From Cryptomeria japonica (lineage: Eukaryota > Streptophyta > Pinopsida > Cupressales > Cupressaceae): DNA of 64,000 bases. The stretch spans positions 440,971,213 to 441,035,212 of the forward strand of contig NC_081407.1 of assembly GCF_030272615.1 (NCBI RefSeq), in the 5' to 3' direction. The translations under genes were made by a program, and so were the position numbers. Positions 34,029 through 47,000 of this stretch are shown here, one piece after another (the first letter of the stretch is position 1; every line of letters starts with the position of its first letter). The notes beneath the pieces are model-generated. The model saw only the letters and a program-made list of their open reading frames with translations, was not told the origin of the DNA and searched no databases.

Positions 34029-37000
34029 ATGCAAGGAAATAAGCATACAAGATCATTCATGAAGAAACATCCTCGTGAAACCCTGCAAGAAGGTCTGCCA
34101 GAGCAATCACGAAGAGGCTAGAAGAGATCTGTGATGCATGAGCCATCAAACGCTGCATGGGTGCAGAAAAACAACAATACTGGTAAGATGCCTGACCGAC
34201 CTGTTTATGCAAAGTCGAATTCATCCTCAAGAGATTCGGATCAGGATATTTTAGGTTTTCATTCAGGATTGTTTGGAAATATTGATGATATGCCTATTTT
34301 AAGTCGAGATTTATCACATGTTAGTGTTTCTGCAAAAGATAGAACTAGCTCAAATGCGACTAAGCACTCTGTTCCTAGGACAATAGATGGGAACATTAGT
34401 TTGATTGATATAGATCAAATTAATGCATCGGATTCTAAAGAAAATTATCTTGATGAAGATAAGATGTCTCAAGAAATTGAAGAATTAAATAGAAGAGTTC
34501 ATCATTTAATATCCTTGAGGGCCCAAAAGGAGGCAAATAAGGAACAGGAAGTTAAAGCCAAGATGATGGAGAGAGATAGGCTTCTTAGACAGATAGCTGA
34601 TCTTGAAGTGCTTGCCAAGGACAAAGAAAAGAGCGATCAAGAAGGCCCGGTGATCAGGGAGATCTTAATCCCTAAGATTCGACCAGTTCCTAAGTCAGTA
34701 GCCCAGCCAAGTAAAGAAATTCCCAATGATTCCCAGCCCCCTAAAGTTAATTTAGACAAAGGGAAACAAATATGGGTAGATGATGAAATAGAGTCTAAAA
34801 CTGCAGAAGGGATTTCTCATAGGATCATAGCACATGAGAAAGAGATGGAAAGGATGAGGAAGGAAAAGGAAGATCTCCAAATGGAGTTGGAAAAAGTTGA
34901 GTTGGAAGCTGCAAATCAGGAAGTTAAAAGAAAGATTAACTACCTAAGAGCTCCCCCTATTATATTCCCATCGGAAGATCTTTGCAAGCCTAATCCTCAA
35001 CATATCTCTCTTCCTCAGGTTAATATCCAACCAGCAGTACACACTAACATTGCCTCAGTAAGCCACATACCTTCAAATAAGCAGTACACCCAAACATCTC
35101 AGTCCCCAATCCCAAAAGCTAAGATGATCATGGGGAATAATAATACTGTTTCCCCTTTTCAAAGAAGGCCGATTAATCTAGAACAATATAAGCAATTGTT
35201 TTTTGATGGGATCCCAGGTTATCCAAATCATGTTCCCACTGAGTTAAAAGACAAACTCCATAAATTTGCCGGGAACAATGCAGTCAGTGCTGAGGAACAC
35301 CTCAAATCTTTTGGGGATTTGATAAATGATTATGAGATAGTTGATGAAGATGTGATTATGAAACTGTTTGTTCAATCCCTGGTTGATGATGCAAGAGATT
35401 GGTACAGAGGTCTTCCAGTAGCTAGCATAGGTTCATGGGAGGAGTTCAAAAATTGCTTTCAAGAACAGTATGGTGATAAGACTAATGTGAGTTTCATGCT
35501 GAATGAGTTCAATAATATTAGAAAATCTGAAAATGAAATAGTCACTGATTTCAATGCTAGGTTCCAAAAAGCTATGCATAGATTGTATCAGGTAATGAGG
35601 TTAGATGACAATATGTGCCTTAATACATATTATAATGCATTTGATTCCAAGATGGCCTATATCCTGAGAGATAAAAATCCTCATAACCTGAGGGATGCCT
35701 TTAGAATTGCCATAAATGTTGAAAGTAATAGAAAAGCATCTGGAAAATTAGGAAGGAGGACAGATGGAAGATTATGGCATGAAACCAAACAACAATCTAA
35801 CAAAATTGTTAAAGAAGAGGATAAAATAGAGAAGCTGGTTACTGCTATGAAAGATTTGACTGCTAAGGTTAACAAAAATGATAAACCTCATTACAACTGG
35901 CAGGATAGACCTCCTAGGTTACATGATATGCCATACAACACAAATTGGAAGGATGGTAAGCCCCAAGTTGAGAAGCCTAAGATTGCCCAAAGCCAAGATA
36001 CACCAGATCCTTTGAAAGGGAAAACTGTTAATAATATAGAAAATACTCCCTGGTGTATTGCTTGTGATGGACCACATTCTCCTCATCAGTGTGCAGTGGC
36101 TCAAGCTCTGGAAGAATCCATGAGACCAGAAATAGAGCCTGATATTAATATGTTCGAAACTATCATAGAAAGTGATGAGGAATCTATGCAAAGTGAATGT
36201 AGTGATGTGCTAGATAATGAAAGGTTAGTGCAAGGGCAGTTAGCCTTAGGCTGGCACCCTACATTGAATGTGGTAACAATTGAAGATGAAGAAGTTCATC
36301 TTAGGAGGCCTAGTGAAGAAGAGGTTAGAAATCTCACTAAGGCTGCAATCGCCAAAGCTAAACATAACTACAATCTGAGAAGCACCAAGAGAGATACTGA
36401 TCAAGGTGAGCCAGGTTCCATGTTTGTAAAAGAGGTCACAAAGAAAGGGGCATCAAGCAGTGTTACTGCTACTGTTAAAGCTAGTCAAGGAAAGGAGGAA
36501 CAAGTTAAAGACTTCCCTAGAACCACAGATGCCAAAAATGCTGGTGATGTACAAAAGGTGGAAATAGTAAAAAAGGGCAATCAATTCAAAGTAGAAAAGG
36601 TTAAGGCTAATACTGAACAGTGTAATTATTCCACATTTAATATGGCCCAAGCTTTAACTCAAATGAAGGTCACTATCCCATTAGTGGAGTTACTAAAGAT
36701 TAAGGAACACAAGGATGCAGCTTTGTCTCTATTCTCTAGTATATCTAATGGTGATTCAGTATTACCCACTGTTTCAAATAAAATCGGGAAGGATCAAGAG
36801 TTCCAAACTCCAGAGGTATATGTTGGAACCACTATCACTCAGGAGCCTTCTCAGGTGGACCCTTTCTATGTTACTTTGCTAGTCAATAACAGGTTAATTA
36901 AAAATTGCATGATAGATTCAGGAGCAGCTGCTAATGTGATGCCCTATGGTGTCATGAAAGAATTAGGATTGTCAGTGACTACTGTGTATGGGAAATGTTA

Positions 37001-40000
37001 TGCCATGGACAATAGAGAAGTACCTGTGATAGATACAATGAAAGATGTAGAAGTAAAAATAGCTGCATTTCCTGAAGCTACTTACAAAATGGATGTTATT
37101 GTCACAGATACTAAACCCCACTATGGCATGTTACTTTCTAGGCAGTGGGCCGCAGCAGTGGGGGGAAATGTTCAATTGGATTTGTCTTATGCTACTATTC
37201 CTGTTGGTGGCAATAAGGTCAAACTATACAGGGAGCCACGAGCTCCTAAGGTAGTTGAAAATGTGGACCCTAGTATGCTTAACTGTATGATTGATGTGGA
37301 TTTAGATAATTTCAGAATTCAGCCAGTATTACCTCAATTGAAGAACACTGACCCAATTGTAGTTGAGCTACAAGCACAGCAGTATGGATTGTGGCAAATG
37401 TATTTTGATGGAGCTTGTTCCAAAGAAGGGTCTGGAGCAGGAGTTCTTTTTGTATCCCCATTAGGTATAACCTTTAAATATTCATTCTTATTGGCGTTCC
37501 AATGCACAAATAATACTGCAGAGTATGAAGCTCTGTTATTAGGACTTGAGGTTGCAAAAAAGCATGGAATCCGATTATTAAAAGTGATGGGTGATTCAGA
37601 GTTGGTTGTTTCTCAGGTAAGATCTAAATATGCATCTAAGAATGATAAATTGAAGCAATATAAGCATGCTGTTTGGGATATTATTGAATATTTTGATGCC
37701 TTTTCTATCAATTGGATAGAGCGAGCAAAAAATATTATGGCAGATTTCCTAGCTAATGTTGCTTTAAAAAATGATGATGCAACTCTAACTGGTATCTCCA
37801 CTATGGAAATAAAAGCTAGGCCTGCTATTCCTGATAATGTATATAATTGGCAAGTTTTTACTGATGATGAAGATATTCTTAGGTTCATCCAATGTGTTGA
37901 TGATTATGATGGACAAAAAATTGATTGTAATGCATTGGTGGAAGTGGTGGATGACAGAGAGACAGTGTTTGGAAATGATATTGTCCAATTGGAAACCAAC
38001 GAGATACCTAAAGGGTTGGTGGAGTTAGAAAGCATGTTTAGTTATAATGACAGTCATCTACACCAGCAATCTACCACCAAGTTAGAAGAATTAGAGGAGG
38101 TCAACTTGGGGACAGAATCATCCCCCAAGTTGGTATATATTGGAAAGAAGCTACTTCCTCATGTTAGGACTAACCTAATCAGTTTACTGAAAAGGTATAA
38201 ACATGTTTTTGCTTGGTCTTATGAAGACCTAAAGGCGTATAGACAAGATCTTTTTCAGCATGAAGTTCCCTTACTTCCAGATGCTAAGCCTTTTAGACAG
38301 AAACAGAGACCTATTAACCCCTTGTTAGAAACAAAAATGCAACAAGAGTTGACTAAATTGAGAGAAGGGGGGATTATCAAACCAATCAGACATTCTTCAT
38401 GGGTCTCTAATCTGGTCCCAGTAAGAAAGAAAAATGGAGACATCAGATTGTGTGTTGATTTTAGAAATCTTAATGTCGCCTCTTTAAAAGATAATTATTC
38501 ATCCCCAAATATGGAAGCAATGTTACAAAGAGTGACAAGATGTGATCTTTTATCCATGATGGATGGTTTCTCAGGATATAATCAAGTGTTGGTAAAGGAG
38601 TTAGAACAGTTTAAAATAGCTTTTACTACCCCATGGGGAACTTATGTATATGTGAGAATGCCATTTGGATTGAAAAATGCAGGGGCTACATTTCAAAGAG
38701 CTATGGATGTGGCTTTTAGGGAATTCATTAATATTATTATGGTGGTCTACCAAGATGATTTAACTTGTTTCTCAAAGAAAGCTGATGATCACTGTGGACA
38801 TTTAGAGAAGGTGTTTGATAAAGCCTTGGAATTTGGTGTATCACTAAATCCCAAGAAATGTCATTTTGAGGTCACTGAAGGAAAGTTATTGGGACACATA
38901 GTCTCCAAGGAAGGAATAAGAATAGACCCTAAGAGAATTAAAGCAATCAACAAGGTGTCTGAACCAAAGAATGTGAAAGGAATTCAGTCCTTTTTAGGCA
39001 AAGTGAATTTTGTCAGGAGATTCATTGCAAATTTCGCTGAGATAGTGAAGCCTATTGTCAAATTGCTCAAGAAGGACGCAAAGTTTCATTGGGATCAGGA
39101 AGCCTCAAAAGCTTTTAATGAGATTAAAAAAGCAATCCAGGAAGCACCAGTGTTGAAGTCCCCGGATTATGGTAAGCCTTTTTCTCTATTTTCTTTTGTT
39201 TCATATCACACAGTGGCTGTAGTATTATTGCAAAAGGATAATGAGGGATATGAACATCCCATAGCTTTCTATAGCAAATCTTTGCAAGCGGCAGAATTAA
39301 AATATGAAACCATGGAGAAACAAGCTTACGCCTTGGTTAAAGCTGTTAAAGCCTTCAGGCCATATTTGGTGAATGCAAATGTCACTGCCTATGTTCCACA
39401 TGCTGCAGTTAAAGATATTTTGTCTCAATCTGAGGTCACTGGGAAGAGATGTAGGTGGATCAATAGAATTCAAGAATTTAATCTGGAGATAAAGATTACT
39501 AAACTGGTGAGAGGGTTAGGTTTGGCTAAGCTCATGACTGAGTCAAATCTTATGAATGTTGAAGTACACAATGTTGAGGTTAAGGATACTTTGGTTACTA
39601 GTATTGAGAGACAACCATGGTACACAGAGATAATCCAAGTATTAAAAGGTAATATGCTGCCAGAAGAAATGACACACAACCAGAAGAGAACTTTGAAGCT
39701 CAAGTCCCAAAAGTATGTCCTCATTCAGGGTGATCTTTTTTGGAGAAAAAGAGATGGGGAGTTACTACTGTGTTTGGATGAATTCCAAGCTAAACAGATG
39801 TTGAATGAAATGCATGATGGAGTATGTGGAGGACATTACTCTGCTAAGACTACTGCCGGTAAGATAATACGGGCTGGATATTATTGGCCTACCTTGTTTA
39901 AAGATACTCATGCATATGTTCGGAGATGTGATTCATGTCAGAGATTTTCTTCTAAGCTCAAGTATGAAGGAGCCTTACCATTAAATCCAGTCTCTGTAGA

Positions 40001-40874
40001 AGCTCCTTTTGTCCAGTGGGGGATTGATTTTATTGGAGAAATTGCTGAGAAGTCAGGAAGGGGCCATGGGTGGATTATAGTGGCTACAGATTATTTTACC
40101 AAATGGATAGAAGCTATTCCCACAAGAAGAGCTACTAGTAAAATTGTCATTGATTTCTTGATGGATAATATTGTGACTAGATTTGGAACACCTGCAAAAT
40201 TGGTAATGGATAATGCTATGTGTTTCAGATCAGAAGAATTTGTAGGCTTTTGCAATAGTCATGGTATACTTATGTCATATTCATCACCTTATCACCCTCA
40301 AGGGAATGGACAAGCAGAATCTAGCAACAAAAGCTTGTTGAATATCATCAAGAAGATCTTAGAAGAAAACAAGAGGTCTTGGGATCAAAAGTTGAAATTA
40401 GCTCTGTGGGCGGATAGAATAATAGTTAAAAAATCCATTGGAATGTCACCTTTTGAGTTGGTTTATGGTACCCAAGCTAGATTACCAGTAAATAACCTTC
40501 TTCCAATGTATAAGTTTTTGTAGGAAGAGGACATGGAAATATCTGAACCAATGGAAAGCAGAATGATCCAAATTGTAGAGGTGGAAGAGCTTAGAACCTC
40601 TGCTCATAAGAAAAATCAAAAGCTCCAGCTACAGTCAAAGTATCTTTTTGATAAAAGGACATCGTTAAGGAAGTTTCAAATTGATGACATGGTTCTTTAG
40701 TGGAATGCAAAAGGGCAAGATAAAGGAAAGCATAAGAAATTTGAGTCACTCTGGATTGGCCCTTTTATAATTTGTGACTTGAATGGTGAGGATTCATATT
40801 TTTTGAAGAATATGAATGATGAGATGCAGGAATTTCCAGTGCATGGATGATTCCTGAAGCACTATTTCTCTTAA
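34029..40874 (+). pseudogene. Element B gag-pol polyprotein (near-intact, four in-frame stops)
   Basis: One frame of 2,281 codons; the long open part is 34131-40523. The ATG at 34029 is supported because A has an in-frame ATG at the same place. Domains: helical N-terminus; Gag core (about 35190-35670); knuckle CIACDGPHSPHQC (36054); aspartic protease DSGA (36915) with YGMLLSRQW; archaeal-type RNase H 37398-37760 with D (YFDGA), E (EYEAL), D (GDSEL) and D (ADFLA); RT with YQDD at 38748-38759; gypsy RNase H about 39170-39540 lacking the catalytic aspartates; integrase with HHCC zinc site and D 40026, D 40209, E 40317 (35 residues between the last two). Stops: TAG 34119, TAG 40521, TAG 40698, TGA 40848; three fall in the integrase C-terminus (WIGPF motif at about 40755). 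No chromodomain or env seen. Confidence 0.9.
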
Positions 40875-41021
40875 TTTCCATGCACAGTAGGTCCTTTGTT
40901 TGTATATATTTTGTTTTCTTTCTTGTTTTCCTGGTTTTGGTCTGTGTTTTGGTCTGTTTCTCCAGAATTTCTGAGTTTTCTTGTGTTGATCTCGCAATCA
41001 ACCATCCTCAGTCAGAGCCGC
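40875..41021 (+). other. Element B region between pol and 3' LTR
   Basis: T-rich sequence ending 'tcagtcagagccgc' against the LTR start at 41022. There is no adjacent polypurine tract of the usual kind; the same is true of element A. Confidence 0.6.
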
Positions 41022-44000
41022 TGTTATCACTGTTTTTAAAATTGGTTTCTTTTCCCATAATTGGCTATGGTTCTTTGAAAATATTCGTAGGGTGTGGCCC
41101 CAGGTGTCTCAGCTTTGTTCTAAACCTAGAGGGTTTAGGGTTTTTCTAAGTTTTAGGCTTTATCTTTTGTATTAAGTCCCCTGGTTTCTATTCCGACGTT
41201 ACTTTATTTCACTTAAGTCATGGGTCGCGGGGTCGTAAGAAGTGTTCCCCCTTGCTATTTACCTAGGCGGTAATGTTGATTATTTAAAAAAAAATTTCGC
41301 CTTTTATTATTTCCTTCTAAAGTGCCAGGCCCAGTAAACACTGATCAACTTGGGGAAAGATCCGACGATTGGCGCTATTTCGCAAGGGATAAGTGTTCAC
41401 CCTTTAAGGCTGCGAAATAGCGAGGATGAATATCAGCCGTCCATGTGTCATGCGGAGGAAGTAAAGGTTGCGACCGTCAAAGAAGGTAGGGCCCCCCTTA
41501 CGTGGTCTTCTCTGGCGTATTAGAGGGCAGCACGTGGCACAGGTCGCCACAGTCAGCATTTTAAGATTAAGGATCAAAGTGGGCCCCAAAGATGAGTCAG
41601 CTCACAGGTGGAGGTGACCTGGCAGGGATAGCTCTTACAATTCATTGAGACCCTGTGGCTCCTTCCAGCGAATGAAAAGTCGACAGGTCAGCTTCGAAGA
41701 TGACAGGGCGCCAGGTGTCCATGGCGTGTCCGTGGGCCCACCACCTCTGAAAGCTTCTAACAGGGTTTAAATGCCGAGCAAGTCGAGATAAGATCTAACA
41801 GCTCGCGCTATTTCGCAAGGGTAAGATGCTCACCTTTTAAGGCTGCGAAATAGCGAAAGTTAACCTGGACCGTCCACGTGTCTTGATGACACGTGGTCTA
41901 AAAGGAAGCTGTGGGTCCCTATAGTGTATGCTTGACAAATGAAAAGTCGACAGGTCAGCTTCGAAGATAACGAAGAGCCAGGTGTCCATGGCGTGTCCGT
42001 GGGCCCACCATTTCTGAGATAGACCTGTCGAGACTGAAGTGGGGCCCCCATGGTTCTTCTTCCGGCAAGTGACAGAGCGACAAATCAGCACAGTGGATGA
42101 CTAGATGCCAGATGACACTGATGACTCAGAGGGCCCACCATTCCTGAGGACCTGTTTGAAGGATTAAAAGGTGATTAACTTGAAAGATAATCCAACGGCC
42201 CGCGCTATTTCACGAGGGTTAAGTGCTCACCCTTTAAGGCTGCGAAATAGCGAGAATGAATATCGGCCGTCCATGTGTCATGATGATGACATGGCAAAAA
42301 GAGAAAGACATGGGCCCGCCATAGTATAAAGGGCGACATTCAGCCAGTATCAAAATAGAATGTGAGGGGATTTTCTAAGCCAATAGTCGGATGCTGCGTG
42401 GTATTATGTAGCCAATAAAAAGACAGGACTTAGACTAAGGACAAAGCCGTTAAAATGAAATTCACAGAGAGACACTTGCAGAAAGACTGCGACCCATTGG
42501 AGCTAAAATATGAATTCTCGTATGAATCCGATTTTGAAGGGACGGCCGAAGCATGCGGAATCAATGTTACAGTTAAGGCCCAGAGTACAAGCATTTGATT
42601 TTCTAACAACCAAGTAAGGATACCTCTTAAAAGGATTTTTGCAGAGGAGGCAAACGCAGAGTTATCTTTTACAAATACAGAGAAGGCAAACTGGTTGCAG
42701 AGCGAATTTCTTCAAGCAAGCATCAGGTTTTTTCTTATTTTGCAGCCATTGTTGAGTTGTAATAAGTAAAATTGTTCTCGTATAACAGAAGTGTTTTCAG
42801 AAGTGATATTCATCTGGTTGTATTGCAAATGGCTCCTAAAAGGGAATTTTCTGGTAAAGTTGATTATCTAGAAAGAAGTGTATGTGATGACTTTTTAGAG
42901 CAGTTGACACTGTCAACTAACCAGGCGTCTAAGGCCAAAGAGTTAGTACCCAGGGCTCCCCGACTGGAAATTGGAGAAGGATTATATGACAAGGGTAATT
43001 GGTTGAGAGACCTGCAGGTGGGATTGTCTGGGTTGGGGTTATTTAAAGTCAGTTTTGGAATGAGGAATTCTCCTGCTCCTCAAAATAGCATTTGGGAATT
43101 AGATGTTGGGAGATTGGTAGTCCCAGGGGTGTTCATGGATACAGATTTGTTAACCCAAATGGCATTGAATTATGATTCAGTTACCAGGTGTATCCGGAAT
43201 GTGAATGGAAAAACCTTCGTGGAGATAAATGCAGAAAAGTTGAGAACAGCGTTCGGGCTTAGTGAGGCTACCAACTTCTTGGAACCTATAAACTTCACAC
43301 AAATGGCTCAGGTATACAGGGCACAGAGGACTCATCTCAGGAATGGGCCTCTCAAAGAACTTTTTCTGAAAGTGGGAGGGTTAGCAGTTGTAGGGCCCAA
43401 TACACAAGAGCCTTTTTCACTAAGTATGTTTATCTCGAGGACAAAAGGGATGTACTGGGCACTTTGCCAAGTTCTAGGAGAGGATGCTGAATCTAATATG
43501 CCAAATCATTATCTGTTAATGATTGTTCAAATTCTGAATCCTTCTCTTGCTATTACATTTGATTATGCTTCCTATATTGCTGATGCTATCCATGGAGGAT
43601 TGATAGGGATAAAGAATGGAAAGGTGGATAGGCCATTTGGGTGGTATTCACTATTGATGCACCTCTTCCTCTTCAAAGGTGGAGATTATTTCGCTAGTGG
43701 AATGGACCTGGTAAAAGAAAAGGAGGGAGAAAAGATGCCGGTGCAATTATGGAGTACTGTATTGTCATGGGATAGAGAGGATGCAAGTTTTCTAAAGTTT
43801 GATAAATATTTTGCATCCAAGATAAGGACTCTCCTTTGCTCTGACAATCCAAGAATCCCCAAGGTTCTTCTGGAATTCTTAAGACCAAAAGAATTCGTAG
43901 AGAGTATCAAGATAGTTCATAATTGGGGTGATATGTACTTGTATCTAGTCTCCACAGTTTTTAGGGTTTTTTGTTTTAGAGGCACCCCATTTTTGTTACC

Positions 44001-47000
44001 ATACCAGGTCCCCCTCAAAGTGGGAATAGCTGAGATTCTCAGACAAATTGGTGACTTGCAAGAGGCAGAGTTAACTGGCAGAGGTAAAGGGACTATTTTC
44101 CCTACAGCTACAGTAGCCCACCAATTTGTAATCACCAAGGGAGGCTGGAAATGTTTTGAGGATTTCCTCAAACCCTACCATTTGTCCACTGCAGTGTCTA
44201 GATGTGCTGATCCGGAGGACTTCTACAATGGTGTATTCCGGAAGAAAGTAGCATGTAGAGGTAGGCCCCATCAATTCCACTTTCCTGAAGACCTCATCAG
44301 GAATGAATTTGATTTGGATGAACAGGAGTTGAGGAAGGAAAAATGGGTGGCTTACAGGAAGGCCCTGGATTTTGTGCATCAATTTGATGCTAGCTATGAC
44401 CCATTGTCTAGCTTCTTCCCATTGGAAGAAAAGATAAAATTTTTGATTATTTGTTTTGAGGATGTGATGCAGACAATAAAGGAGAAAAGGGAAGTAGTAA
44501 TTAAAAACAACCCTGAGAAAGCAAGAATGATTTTGGGGAAATCAACTCCTATTAAAGCCATCCCTCCTGGTGATTACACCCTGCATAAGAAAGCAGGTTA
44601 CAGTGTGTTGGTGTCTGCAAGAGGGGAACCCTCTTCATCCAAAGGGAAGAGGAAAACACATGAAGTCATTCACATACAAGACAGCCCAAAGAAGCAGAGG
44701 GTGGGGAAGGAGGTGCAATCAGATACACCCTTATATTCCCCATCCCAATCCCCTCTCCACATTGGAGATGAACAAGCATCAACTGAATACCTCTCTCAGT
44801 TGGGCAGCTTGGGGGAGATTGCGTATACATATGATGAAGTGGAAGAAGGGATGCCAGAAGAGCCCAATGAAGCACAAATGGACATCACTTCAACTGAACT
44901 CAAAGGCCAGGAGTGGGATCCTGAGATAAAGAAGGCCACTAGTGCCTTTCTAGCGGATGATAGTTTTGTCACATCTGAAGCATTTGTGCAGTTTATCTGG
45001 AAACAACATATAGATAAGTATAATGCTAGATGTGAAACAAGAAAGGTAGAACAACCTGATAAAGATCTAGCCTTAGTGGAGGAAGAAATAAAACAGGAGA
45101 TGATGGAAGAATTCAAAACCATCACTCCTGAACAGGGAAGAGATTTAGTAGCACAAGCTGGAGTGCTCATTCTACCAGAATGGAATATTGCTGATGCTCT
45201 GGTGCTGGATGCAGTGAGAAAAGAAACCAAACCCATGGAAGGGGTTACATTCAGTAAAGACAATGCTGCTCTAGTCATGTGGTCCCTTAAGAGAAATGAG
45301 GACAAGAAGGGTAAAGACACCACAGGGACAAGTCACATTGGTGGATTAGTGGTTAAGAGAGTAGAGAGTACAGGGGTAGTAGAGGCCGCTAGCACAGTGT
45401 TGGAGACTGCCAAATTTAGTGTTGCAGTAGCTGAGAAGGATGCTAAAAAAAAGGAAGCCCTCCAGCTCAAATTGGAAACAGTCTTGAAGGCTTATGACAG
45501 TGCCAAGGAGGAAATAAGAGGCAAGGAGAGTATTATTGCCAGATTGCAGAGCCAATTAGCAGGACAACGTCAACAGGGTGAGTCTTCAACATTAATGATC
45601 ACCTCTTCCCCTGCAAGACCTCCACCTACTAGCCCCATTATTGAGCTCCCACCATCTCCTGCACCTTCCAGCTCTCAGATGATAGAGATAACTCCCCAAG
45701 AATTGGAGAGTCTTAAGCAAACTCAGGCCTATTATGCAGGGAAGTATGAAGAAAAGATTAAGGCCACAGTCTCCAGTTTTGCAGACACTATAAATGCTTC
45801 ACTCCTTCACAATAGTGTAGGAAAAGTCATGGAGATATGGACTGAGTTGAGAAGAGATAAGGCCATATTGACACCCATTTTTGACAGATGGAGGCCTAGG
45901 GAGCAGGATTTGGAGTTCATGTGTGTTTCCTGTGATGAAGCAAGAGCTAACCCTATTATCAAATCCACTTCTGATATCACTAAGAGTTTATTGCAATTGG
46001 CGACAGAGGTGGATAATGTGGAAAGAAGGGTGAAATTGCTTAAAAAGGAATACACTGATCAGGTTTGTGAGTTACTCCCAGGAATTTTTGCCAATCCAGA
46101 TCAGCTGAAAGATAAGCAGATATGGCTCAGTGAGATAAATGCCAAATTGTCAGCAAGGGTCAAGGGAATTATTGATCTGGATGATACCTCATTTTTTGTT
46201 ATAACCATATAGGAAATAGAGAGAATTAAATCACACTACAGTTTTCTTAACTCAGAAGTCAACAAACTGAGGAATTCTTGGAAAGGGTTGACTAAGGTTA
46301 AAAGTGATGTGATTAATTTTGTATGGCCGACCGAGGAGATGTATAGTGAGTGGGGAGTTAAATATTCCACTCGAGATCCGGAGCAGTTAGAGAGCGTCCC
46401 TGAAGAGCCAGAAGAGGTTGCAACTGAACAACCCATCCAACAGACTGCTGAAGAAGCTGAAAAGAGCGCATAACTGAAATTGTAACTTCTTCAATTTTTG
46501 AAGTAATTGTAACAAACTTTCTTCAAGAAGTCCGAAGCTTTGTGCATCCATATTGTTATAAATGGATACCAGGACTAGAGAGAAAGGGATCACAAAATTT
46601 TTGTAAGAAAACGCTGCAGAAATGTTATCTGAGCTTTTCCAAGGTTTAATAGAGAATCAGACTTTTGTAAAACCTTTTCAAATGAATATCAATATACAGA
46701 CCGTCAGTTTTGAGTAAAGCTCTGTGTCGTCTTCAAATTTGTCCTTAATTGTATTTATTCTTTCATTCAGAATAGTCTAGGATTTTTTCTGTTTGAATGG
46801 AATTGTAAGGCAATCTCAGTATGGGTGTTTCTAGCTTTTCCCTTTAGGAGGGAAATTAAACATGCATGACCACTCTACCAGTAAATACTTTAGGATAAAC
46901 TTTGAATTTTGAGGACCATAGCATATTTTGAAGTGATTAAATTCTTGTTGATGCTAGGCATTTACAGGGATAAATGGAGACCAAGTTGATGGGAAGTATA

